The translations under genes were made by a program, and so were the position numbers. The notes under the pieces were generated by a model. The model worked only from the letters and a program-made list of their open reading frames with translations. It was not told where the DNA came from and made no database searches. Of a stretch of 64,000 nucleotides of DNA, positions 57,851 through 64,000 are shown one piece after another (the stretch's first letter is position 1; each line of letters starts with the position of its first letter). Source of the DNA: Amycolatopsis mongoliensis (GTDB taxonomy: Bacteria; Actinomycetota; Actinomycetes; Mycobacteriales; Pseudonocardiaceae); contig NZ_CP127295.1 in NCBI RefSeq assembly GCF_030285665.1, forward strand, positions 10,726,001-10,790,000. Reading direction: 5' to 3'.

Positions 57851-58549
57851 ATGCCCGCTCCCATCACCCGCGCCTATGGCCAGTTCTGCGGCCTCGCCCG
57901 CGCTCTCGAGATCATCGGCGAGCGCTGGTCACTGCTGATCGTCCGTGACCTGGTACTCGGCCCGAAGCGCTACGACGAGCTGCAGGCCGGCCTGCCCAAG
58001 ATCCCGCCATCCATCCTGTCGGCCCGGCTCAACGAGCTCGAGGCGACCGGCGTGCTCCGCCGTCGCGTCCGTGCCGAGCTCGACGCGGGCCTGATCTACG
58101 AGCTGACCCAGTACGGCAGCGAGCTCGACCACATCCTGCTCGACCTCGGGCTGTGGGGCGCCCGTTCGCTGCACCAGCCGGGCCCGGACGACGTGTTCAC
58201 CCTGGACTCGGCGATCCTCTCGCTGTACACGACGTTCCGCGCCGAGGTGGCCGAGGGCGTGCAGATCACCTACGAAATCCGGTACGACGACCGGATGATC
58301 GTCCACGCACTGATCGAGGACGGCGCGGTCAAGGTCGGCGAAGGCCGCTTCGCCGGCGCGGACCTGGTGGTCAAGGCCACGAGCGGCGCGGCGATGCTGG
58401 ACCTGATGAGCGGGCAGGTGTCCGCGGCGGAAGCGGTCCGCACCGGCAAGCTGGCGATCGAGGGTGACCTGGCCGACCTCGAGCTGATGGTCCGCCTGTT
58501 CCACGTCCCGGCGGCCCCGGAACCCCCCTCGGGCATCGTGGTCCGCTGA
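57851..58549 (+). CDS. HxlR-family regulator with a C-terminal SCP2-like domain
   Basis: A 232-residue regulator with an HxlR winged helix at about 10 to 100: CGLARALEIIGERWSLLIVR, DLVLGPKRYDELQAGLPKIP, LSARLNELEATGVLRRRV. The second half (about 110 to 225) resembles the SCP2 sterol-transfer-like domain fused to many actinobacterial HxlR proteins, with RMIVHALIEDGAVKVGEGRF, ADLVVKATSGAAMLDLMSGQ. The conserved Cys13 in QFCGLARA could sense oxidants. GAGGAAAGTCC precedes the ATG at 57851. It is 67 bases after the SARP gene in the same direction. It may be a cluster regulator or the first gene beyond the border. Confidence 0.88.
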   Translation: MPAPITRAYGQFCGLARALEIIGERWSLLIVRDLVLGPKRYDELQAGLPKIPPSILSARLNELEATGVLRRRVRAELDAGLIYELTQYGSELDHILLDLGLWGARSLHQPGPDDVFTLDSAILSLYTTFRAEVAEGVQITYEIRYDDRMIVHALIEDGAVKVGEGRFAGADLVVKATSGAAMLDLMSGQVSAAEAVRTGKLAIEGDLADLELMVRLFHVPAAPEPPSGIVVR

Positions 58550-58553
58550 CCGG

Positions 58554-58597
58554 TCGTGAGTGAGAAACAGGGTGGGAACCCTGTTTCTCACTCACGA
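58554..58597. terminator. Perfect 20-base hairpin shared by two converging genes
   Basis: TCGTGAGTGAGAAACAGGGT (58554 to 58573) pairs exactly with 58578 to 58597 across a GGGA loop. It starts five bases after the HxlR stop and covers the stop codon of the converging sigma gene (58588). It is probably a bidirectional terminator; the odd point is that it includes the end of a coding region. Confidence 0.8.
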
Positions 58598-59859
58598 CCT
58601 CGGTGGTGCATGGGTTCCGTTCCCGGCGCGATCCGGCCCGCCCGGTTCATCAGGTACCGCCGCTCGGGCAGGCTCGCCGTCCGCCGCGCGGCCCGCAGGT
58701 AGTGCTCGCGCGCGCCCGGCAGGTCGCCCGCCAGCTCCAGCAGGTGCGCGCGGACCGCATCCAGCCGGCGGCCGACGTCGAGCTTCGCGTCGACCGTGTC
58801 CAGCAGCTCCAGCCCGCGGGCCGGGCCCGAGGCCTGGGCCACCGCCACCGCGTGGTTGATCGTGACGACCGGGCTCGGCATCAGTGCCCGCAGCACGTGG
58901 TACAGCTCGACGATCTGCGGCCAGTCGGTCTCTTCCGTGCTCGGCGCGGTGGCGTGCAGGGCCGCGATGGCCGCCTGGACCTGGTACGGCCCGAGCGCCG
59001 CGTGGCCCAGCGTCGCGTCCACCAGCGCCTCGCCCTCGGCGATCATCGCCGCGTCCCAGCGGCCGCGGTCCTGGTCCTGCAGCGGCACCAGCTCGCCGTC
59101 CGGCCCCGTGCGTGCCGCGCGGCGGGCGTCGGTCAGGAGCATCAGCGCCAGCAGGCCCGCGACCTCGCCCTCCCCCGGGGTGAGCGCGTGCACCGCGCGG
59201 GTCAGCCGGATGGCCTCCGTGGCCAGTTCGGCGCGCACGAGGTTCTCCCCCGACGTCGCCGCGTACCCCTCGTTGAAGATCAGGTACAGCACCTGCAGGA
59301 CGACGCTCAGCCGGTCCCCGAAGTCGTCCGGCGAGGGCTCGCTGAACGTCGACCCCGCGGCGGCGATGCTCTCCTTGGCGCGGGTGATGCGCCGCGTCAT
59401 CGTCGCCTCGGGCACCAGGAACGCGCTCGCGATCTGCGCCGTGGTGAGGCCGCCGACCGCGCGCAGCGTCAGCGCGACCTGCGAAGGCGGCGACACCGCG
59501 GGGTGGCAGCACAAGAACAGCAGCTTCAGCGTGTCGTCCTCGCCGGCGGGCTGCTCCTCGCCGGGACCGGGGACGACCGCGGAGCTCGCCGGCTCCCGCA
59601 CGGCGACCGACTCCTCGCGCCGCCGCCGCGCGCTCTCGCTGCGCCAGTGGTCGGTCAGCCGCCGGGTGGCGACCGTGACCAGCCAGCTGCGCGGGTTGCC
59701 CGGGACGCCTTCGGCCGGCCACTGCTCGCTCGCCGCCAGCAGGGCCTCCTGGACGGCGTCCTCGCACGCGTCGAACTGGCCGTACCGGCGCACCAGCACG
59801 CCCAGCACCTGCGGGGCCAGCGGGCGCAGGAGCTCGGCGACCGGGGCGGAGGCGGTCAC
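58588..59859 (-). CDS. ECF sigma factor with long C-terminal domain (ECF42 type)
   Basis: A 423-residue extracytoplasmic-function sigma factor. Region 2 is LVRRYGQFDACEDAVQEALL and PGNPRSWLVTVATRRLTDHW; region 4 is LTLRAVGGLTTAQIASAFLV, PEATMTRRITRAKESI. A helical domain of about 230 residues follows, with YLIFNEGYAATSGENLVRAE and NHAVAVAQASGPARGLELLD, the TPR-like extension of the ECF42 group. That group is recognised by linkage to DGPF/YCII proteins, and one lies directly upstream, two bases away. No anti-sigma factor is present; the C-terminal domain is thought to control activity. The GTG at 59859 is the start. It is probably unrelated to the enediyne pathway. Confidence 0.92.
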   Translation of the reverse strand: MTASAPVAELLRPLAPQVLGVLVRRYGQFDACEDAVQEALLAASEQWPAEGVPGNPRSWLVTVATRRLTDHWRSESARRRREESVAVREPASSAVVPGPGEEQPAGEDDTLKLLFLCCHPAVSPPSQVALTLRAVGGLTTAQIASAFLVPEATMTRRITRAKESIAAAGSTFSEPSPDDFGDRLSVVLQVLYLIFNEGYAATSGENLVRAELATEAIRLTRAVHALTPGEGEVAGLLALMLLTDARRAARTGPDGELVPLQDQDRGRWDAAMIAEGEALVDATLGHAALGPYQVQAAIAALHATAPSTEETDWPQIVELYHVLRALMPSPVVTINHAVAVAQASGPARGLELLDTVDAKLDVGRRLDAVRAHLLELAGDLPGAREHYLRAARRTASLPERRYLMNRAGRIAPGTEPMHHRGRE

Positions 59860-59860
59860 C

Positions 59861-60244
59861 TCACGAACCGGGGATCTCGGATTCGGCGTCGGCGAAGAAG
59901 ACGATCTCGCGTACCTCGACGGCCAGGCCGTCGATGGCGGCGTCCGGGATCATCGCGGCGAGCTCGACGGCGCGCTCCTTGCTCGCGCAGTCCACGAGGT
60001 AGTAGCCGGCCAGGAACTCCTTCGACTCCAGGAACGGGCCGTCGGTGACCGCCGGCAGTCCCCCGCGCACCCGCACGACGGTGCTGTCGGCGACCGGCGC
60101 GAGCGCCTGAGTGCCGATCATCTCGCCGGACTCCCTGATCGTGCGGATGAAGTCCTGGTGCCCGCTCATGATGGCGTCCATGTCCTGCTGGGACAGGCTC
60201 GCCATCACGTCGGGGTTCAGGTACATCGCCAGCAGGTACTTCAC
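59861..60244 (-). CDS. DGPF/YCII-family protein, partner of the sigma factor
   Basis: A 127-residue YCII-related protein with the name-giving TDGPFLESKEFLAGYYLVDC motif, preceded by DFIRTIRESGEMIGTQALAP and followed by KERAVELAAMIPDAAIDGLA. Proteins of this group accompany ECF42 sigma factors; their biochemical role is unknown. The GTG at 60244 follows GGGAG by seven bases and the alignment (KYLLAMYLNPDVM) begins there. It ends one base before the sigma gene, so the two are co-translated. Confidence 0.9.
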   Translation of the reverse strand: MKYLLAMYLNPDVMASLSQQDMDAIMSGHQDFIRTIRESGEMIGTQALAPVADSTVVRVRGGLPAVTDGPFLESKEFLAGYYLVDCASKERAVELAAMIPDAAIDGLAVEVREIVFFADAESEIPGS

Positions 60245-60398
60245 GCCCGCGCTCCCATCGTCGGTGGCACGAACATAGCCGACCGCGCACCGCCGGGGGG
60301 CGCCACGTCGCAAGCGCGGAGTGGAGCCGCCGCGGGCCCGCCTGCCAGCCTGGACCCCCGGGCAGTCCCGGTTACCCGGACCCAGGAGGTTGGCACCG

Positions 60399-61067
60399 AT
60401 GGCCGACGTGTTCACGGACCTGCAGACCGAGACCGAGGCGCTGGCCGAGCTGGCCGAGCGCCACGGGCGCGGCCCGGGCCCCGGCCCCGACCTCACCGGG
60501 CACTTCGCCCGGCTGACGTCGACCGCGCGGCTGGTCCGGCTCAGCGCCGAGAACCCGGGCGCCTTCGGCGTCACCCCGCAGATCTCCTACGACTCGCTCG
60601 ACGAGGCGATCGTGACCTGGCTGATCGAGCAGCGGAAGGCCAACACCCTGCTCGCCTCGGCCCCCGCGAAGCCGGAGCTGCCGTGGAGCGACGGCCCGCT
60701 GCGCCCGTCGGTGCTCGCCGCGGCCGCGCTGACCGAGCTGTTCGCCTGCGGCCAGGACATCGCCGACGCGCTCGGCGTCCGCCCCCGGCGCGACGACGCG
60801 ATCGGGCACGTCGCCTACTACGGCGTCCGGACCAGGGACCGCGCCTACCGGCGGCACCAGCGGACGCCGCCCGGGCCGTTCCGGTTCGAGCTGCGGGCGC
60901 CGTCGGGGACGCGGTGGGACTTCGGGCCCGAAGAGGCCGCCGACCGCGTCGCCGGGCCCGCCGAGGACTTCTGCCTGCTGGTGACCGGCCGCCGCCTCGC
61001 GGAGGACCTGGCGCTGACGTTCAGCGGTGGGCACACCGCCGAATGGCTGGAACTGCTGGAGAACTGA
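60399..61067 (+). CDS. TIGR03084-like protein with an altered metal site
   Basis: A 222-residue homologue of the protein at 44393 to 45190, sharing ALTELFACGQDIADALGVRP, FRFELRAPSGTRWDFGPEEA and AGPAEDFCLLVTGRRL. The N-terminal half is shorter. The usual FGHGQD metal histidine is Cys here (FACGQD), and the first motif is reduced to TGHFARLTS. It may bind a metal differently or have lost activity. The ATG at 60399 has AGGAGGT upstream. It is divergent from the DGPF gene and converges on yciO with only six bases between stops. Function unknown. Confidence 0.75.
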   Translation: MADVFTDLQTETEALAELAERHGRGPGPGPDLTGHFARLTSTARLVRLSAENPGAFGVTPQISYDSLDEAIVTWLIEQRKANTLLASAPAKPELPWSDGPLRPSVLAAAALTELFACGQDIADALGVRPRRDDAIGHVAYYGVRTRDRAYRRHQRTPPGPFRFELRAPSGTRWDFGPEEAADRVAGPAEDFCLLVTGRRLAEDLALTFSGGHTAEWLELLEN

Positions 61068-61073
61068 CCGGCG

Positions 61074-61694
61074 TCACTCGAACGGCGCAGGATCGCCCGC
61101 GCCGACCCGCAGGATCTCCGGTTCGCCGGAGGAGAAGTCGACGACGGTCGTCGGCTCGACCCCGCAGTCGCCGGAGTCCAGCACCGCGTCGAGCTGGTGG
61201 TCCAGCTCCTCCTTGATCTCCCAGCCCTGCGTCATCGGCTCGTCCTCGCCCGGCAGCAGCAGCGTGCTCGACAGCAGCGGCTCGCCCAGCTCGGCCAGCA
61301 GCGCCTGGGTGACGCGGTGGTCGGGGATGCGCACGCCGACCGTCTTCTTCTTCTCGTGCATCAGCCGCCGCGGCACCTCCTTGGTGGCGGGCAGGATGAA
61401 CGTGTAGCTGCCGGGCGTGGCCGCCTTGATCGCGCGGAACACCGCGTTGTCGATGTGGACGAACCGGCCCAGCTGGGCGAAGTCCTGGCACACCAGCGTG
61501 AAGTGGTGCCGGTGGTCCAGCTTGCGGATGGTCCGGATCCGGTCGAGCCCGTCGCGGTTGCCCGGCCGGCACCCGAGCGCGAAGCACGAGTCGGTCGGGT
61601 AGGCGATCAGCCCGTCGGCGCGGAGGATCTCGACGATCTGGCCCAGCGACCGGCGCTGCGGGTTCTCCGGGTGCAGGTCGAAATAACGTGCCAT
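61074..61694 (-). CDS. yciO: YciO, YrdC/Sua5-family protein
   Basis: A 206-residue YrdC-domain protein. It follows E. coli YciO closely: ARYFDLHPENPQRRSLGQIV, GLIAYPTDSCFALGCRPGNR, DHRHHFTLVCQDFAQLGRFV, TPGSYTFILPATKEVPRRLM, KKKTVGVRIPDHRVTQALLA and EPTTVVDFSSGEPEILRVGA. The family binds double-stranded RNA or nucleotides, and its TsaC/Sua5 relatives make threonylcarbamoyl-adenylate for tRNA modification; YciO itself has only weak activity of this kind. The ATG at 61694 is the conserved start. It is a chromosomal housekeeping-type gene. Confidence 0.92.
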   Translation of the reverse strand: MARYFDLHPENPQRRSLGQIVEILRADGLIAYPTDSCFALGCRPGNRDGLDRIRTIRKLDHRHHFTLVCQDFAQLGRFVHIDNAVFRAIKAATPGSYTFILPATKEVPRRLMHEKKKTVGVRIPDHRVTQALLAELGEPLLSSTLLLPGEDEPMTQGWEIKEELDHQLDAVLDSGDCGVEPTTVVDFSSGEPEILRVGAGDPAPFE

Positions 61695-61871
61695 GACCGC
61701 AGAGCCTAGGGTCCGGGCCGCCGGCGGGCACGGCGGCGGGGGTCCAGGGGGGCGCGTCCCGGTCGCCACCGCCCGCGCGTCTCCCAGCTTGCGGTTCCCG
61801 GCCCGAACGCTGGGCCGGCCCGGGCCCCCGCGCGACACTCCGAACGGGGACCACACCAGGGAGGGCGTGCC

Positions 61872-62384
61872 ATGACGAAGCTGACCGTGCCGGAGCTGGA
61901 CCGGCCCCGGGGCGTCACCGCGGCGAAGTACCTGTTCGAGGGCCCGCAGGGCCGGATTTCGCTGGCCGACCTCTTCGACGGACGCCCGCGGCTCGCGGTG
62001 CACCACGCGATGGCCGACCACAGCGGCCCCTTCGATGTCGTGCCGGTCGCGGACATCGCCGCCGCGCTGCACGACCCGGACCTGCGGCTGGTGCTGGTCT
62101 CCCGCGCCCCCTACGCCAAGCTCGAGCGGTATCGGCGGCACTTCGGCCGGGACCTGCGCACCTACTCGGCGGGCCGCGCGTTCACCGCCGACTTCCCGGC
62201 CGCCCGGCGCCTTTCCGAAGCGGCGGGCGCCGAATTCTTCGACGACGACGAAGCGGGGCTCAGCTTCTTCGGGCAGGACCGCGGTTCGGTGCTGCACACC
62301 GGGTCGGTCGCCTTGTCCCGGCTGGACTTCCTGGGCTTGCTCGGCGTCCCGGACCGCCTGCGCCCCGGCACCGGCCGCCGCTGA
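61872..62384 (+). CDS. DUF899-like thioredoxin-fold protein lacking the CxxC
   Basis: A 170-residue protein of the DUF899/thioredoxin-like type: RGVTAAKYLFEGPQGRISLA, DLFDGRPRLAVHHAMADHSG, LVLVSRAPYAKLERYRRHFG and LSFFGQDRGSVLHTGS. In DUF899 proteins the segment after the first strand normally reads HFMFGPDWxxGCPxCS; here it is VHHAMADHSGPFD with no cysteine. The protein is also about 50 residues shorter than usual. The ATG at 61872 follows GGAGGGCG. It is alone, divergent from yciO. A redox role through cysteines is therefore unlikely. Confidence 0.7.
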   Translation: MTKLTVPELDRPRGVTAAKYLFEGPQGRISLADLFDGRPRLAVHHAMADHSGPFDVVPVADIAAALHDPDLRLVLVSRAPYAKLERYRRHFGRDLRTYSAGRAFTADFPAARRLSEAAGAEFFDDDEAGLSFFGQDRGSVLHTGSVALSRLDFLGLLGVPDRLRPGTGRR

Positions 62385-62559
62385 GCGCGGCGTACTCCCA
62401 GGTCCCGTGCTGTCGTCCCGGGCAACTCGCGCCCGTTCGCCACGTCTTTCCGGTGCGGGGAAACGGCCCTCGCGTGAGCTACGATCGATCGGCAGCAGCA
62501 CGCCCTGGCCGCGCCCTGTGGAGCGCCCGGCCATCGCCGAGACCCCGGGGGTTCCACTG

Positions 62560-64000
62560 ATGTCTCCGGTCGCCGCGCTCGAGCCGGCCGCGGAGCTGTC
62601 CGCGACCGCCGAACCCCGCGGCACCACCGCCGCCGACCGGCGCCCTCGGCTGGCCACCTACCTCTCCGCGGCCATCATCGTCGTGGTCGTCACCGGGTTC
62701 GGCGTGATCGGCGTCGTCGGCCTCCTGCCCGCGTCGGTCGGCCCCTTCCGCGCCGGATACGCCATCGTGGCCGCCGTCGCGCTGCTGGCGATCCAGCTGC
62801 TGTGGTTCAGCCGCCCGTCCGCCCGGCTCGACTCGACGACCAGCCGGGTGCTGTTCGTGGTCATGGTCGTCCTCGCCTACGTGCCGATGCTGACCTTCGG
62901 CTGGCTGTGGGCCACCATGCTCGTGTACGTCGGCAGCGCCGCGCTCCTGGTCCTGCCCCCGCGCTACGGCTGGGCAGCGGTCGTCGTGATCGTGCTCAGC
63001 ACCGTCGGGGTCTACCAGGTGTTCGGCGTGGCAGCGGCGCCCACCGTCTACAACGCGTTCGGCACGCTCTTCTACATCCTGGTCTTCTACCTGCTGTCCC
63101 GGCTCGCGCGGATGGTCCACGAGCTCCACGAGGCCCGCACCGAACTGGCCCAGCGCGCGGTCGCCGAGCAGCGGCTGGCCTTCGCCCGCGACCTGCACGA
63201 CCTGCTCGGGATGAGCCTGTCCGCGATCGCGCTCAAGGGCGAGCTCGTGTCCCGCCTCATGCGCAAGTCCGCCGACCGCGCCAAGGCCGAGCTCGCCGAG
63301 ATCACCGCCACCGCGCAACGCACCCTCTCCGACGTCCGCGCGGTCTCCCACGGCTACCGCGAACTCTCGCTGGAGAAGGAGTCCCGCACGGCCGAATCGC
63401 TGCTGTCGGCGTCCGAGATCGCCGTCCGGATCCACTTCGACCAGGGCGATCTGCCGGTCCAGGTCCGCACGCTGCTGGCCAAGGTGCTCCGCGAAGGCGT
63501 CACGAACGTCCTGCGCTACAGCGACGTCGAACACTGCGAAATCGACGTCCGGCACCAGGACGGCAAGGTCGCTCTCGAGATCGTCAACGACGGCGTGACG
63601 GCGGACGACCCGGCGCTGGCCCCGGGCAGCGCGCTGACGATCCTGCCCGACGAGGTCTCCGCGCTCGGCGGCACGGCGACCGCGAAGGCCGGCGCGGACG
63701 GCCGGTTCCGGCTGCGCGTCGAGCTCCCCCTGCCCGGCGGGCCGGGCGGCCCCGCCGCGCACGACACCGAGGAGCGCTCGGAGAGCGCGTCGAAGCAGAT
63801 CCGCCGGCTGCTGCCGGTGATCATGGCGCTGATGGGCATCGGTGCGTTGGCGCACCTGCTCCAGCTGGCCCCCCGGCCGTGGGAGGTCGCGCTGGTCGTC
63901 GGCTCGATCGTGGCGTTGCTGGCCTTGCAGTTCTCGTACTTCAACCGGCCGTCGACCCAGCTGCGGTCCGCGCAGAGCTACGGGATGCTCCTCGTCCAGG
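62560..64000 (+). CDS. NarL-type sensor histidine kinase, incomplete at the window end
   Basis: The frame is open from the ATG at 62560 to the edge (480 codons). Four or more membrane helices (about 30 to 180) lead to a HisKA_3 dimerisation segment with the phospho-acceptor His in AFARDLHDLLGMSLSAIALK, and a HATPase-like part with LREGVTNVLRYSDVEHCEID (N-box) and LEIVNDG. The ATP-lid region reads LTILPDEVSALGGTATAKA, lacking the usual GxGL pattern. After residue about 390 there is no stop; RRLLPVIMALMGIGALAHLL and a new run of membrane helices follow, like a repeat of the first membrane region (ALLALQFSYFNRPST versus ALLAIQLLWFSRPSA). The protein seems to be a tandem fusion of two sensor kinases. 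Its response regulator would be to the right. Confidence 0.88.
   Translation, partial: MSPVAALEPAAELSATAEPRGTTAADRRPRLATYLSAAIIVVVVTGFGVIGVVGLLPASVGPFRAGYAIVAAVALLAIQLLWFSRPSARLDSTTSRVLFVVMVVLAYVPMLTFGWLWATMLVYVGSAALLVLPPRYGWAAVVVIVLSTVGVYQVFGVAAAPTVYNAFGTLFYILVFYLLSRLARMVHELHEARTELAQRAVAEQRLAFARDLHDLLGMSLSAIALKGELVSRLMRKSADRAKAELAEITATAQRTLSDVRAVSHGYRELSLEKESRTAESLLSASEIAVRIHFDQGDLPVQVRTLLAKVLREGVTNVLRYSDVEHCEIDVRHQDGKVALEIVNDGVTADDPALAPGSALTILPDEVSALGGTATAKAGADGRFRLRVELPLPGGPGGPAAHDTEERSESASKQIRRLLPVIMALMGIGALAHLLQLAPRPWEVALVVGSIVALLALQFSYFNRPSTQLRSAQSYGMLLVQ

Noticed and set aside
1..64000. tRNA, rRNA, insertion sequences and phage attachment sites
   Set aside because: I looked for tRNA-like ends, transposase motifs and flanking target duplications and found none that I could support by eye.

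Overview
The window is high-GC DNA from a filamentous actinomycete, most likely Amycolatopsis or a close relative. The pointers are the GC-ending codon bias, GTG/TTG starts with strong GGAGG ribosome sites, mycothiol-type metalloproteins, and small dispersed palindromes of a style I associate with Amycolatopsis intergenic DNA. I saw no rRNA, tRNA, transposase or CRISPR array. Both ends cut through a gene.

From about 1 to 62 kb most genes belong to, or border, an enediyne biosynthetic gene cluster. The core is a long minus-strand run from an AraC-type regulator (56.5 kb) down to a carboxylase epsilon subunit (34.1 kb): two DUF1702/UnbL proteins, UnbV, UnbU, a P450, a DUF5987 protein with a GMC oxidoreductase, a large CMD-like protein, a TIGR03084 protein, the 1941-residue enediyne PKS, its hot-dog thioesterase, a flavin reductase, an SDR dehydrogenase, a 60-residue protein, and acyl-CoA carboxylase beta and epsilon subunits. 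Many neighbours overlap by ATGA or are only a few bases apart. An AraC gene and a divergent SARP gene flank a 485-base region with five copies of an 11-base repeat on a helical spacing, a likely control point.

The second module (1.5 to 17 kb) encodes an aromatic side chain: a 4-hydroxymandelate synthase-like dioxygenase, an FAD halogenase, a free-standing adenylation-carrier protein with Asn in place of the usual alpha-amine-binding Asp, an MbtH protein, an HpaB/SgcC-type phenol hydroxylase and an O-methyltransferase. An efflux pump, a membrane acyltransferase, a multicopper oxidase and a secreted propeller-phosphoesterase lie beside them. The reading is that 4-hydroxyphenylpyruvate becomes 4-hydroxymandelate, is loaded on the carrier protein, chlorinated, hydroxylated and O-methylated. 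The gene set (SgcJ-like, flavin reductase, thioesterase, GMC oxidoreductase, SgcC/SgcC3/SgcC1-like) resembles nine-membered enediyne clusters, but no apoprotein gene and no intact condensation enzyme is seen.

The third part (17 to 28 kb) mixes intact genes (cation/proton antiporter, P450, DUF2855 protein, zinc alcohol dehydrogenase, HpgT-like aminotransferase with an Asp/Glu-type racemase) with at least seven broken genes. These include a DUF2855 copy at 4.1 to 4.8 kb whose N-terminus is inverted, a fusion of a Baeyer-Villiger monooxygenase start to a headless molybdopterin oxidoreductase, and a piece of a condensation domain. From 28 to 34 kb lie a flavin monooxygenase of acyl-CoA dehydrogenase fold with an SgcJ-like protein, a three-gene overlapping redox operon, and several small unknown proteins, one of 43 residues shaped like a peptide precursor.

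The right end (57.8 to 64 kb) looks like ordinary chromosome: an HxlR regulator, an ECF42-like sigma factor with its DGPF/YCII partner, a second TIGR03084-like protein, YciO, a DUF899 protein and a sensor kinase that runs off the window.
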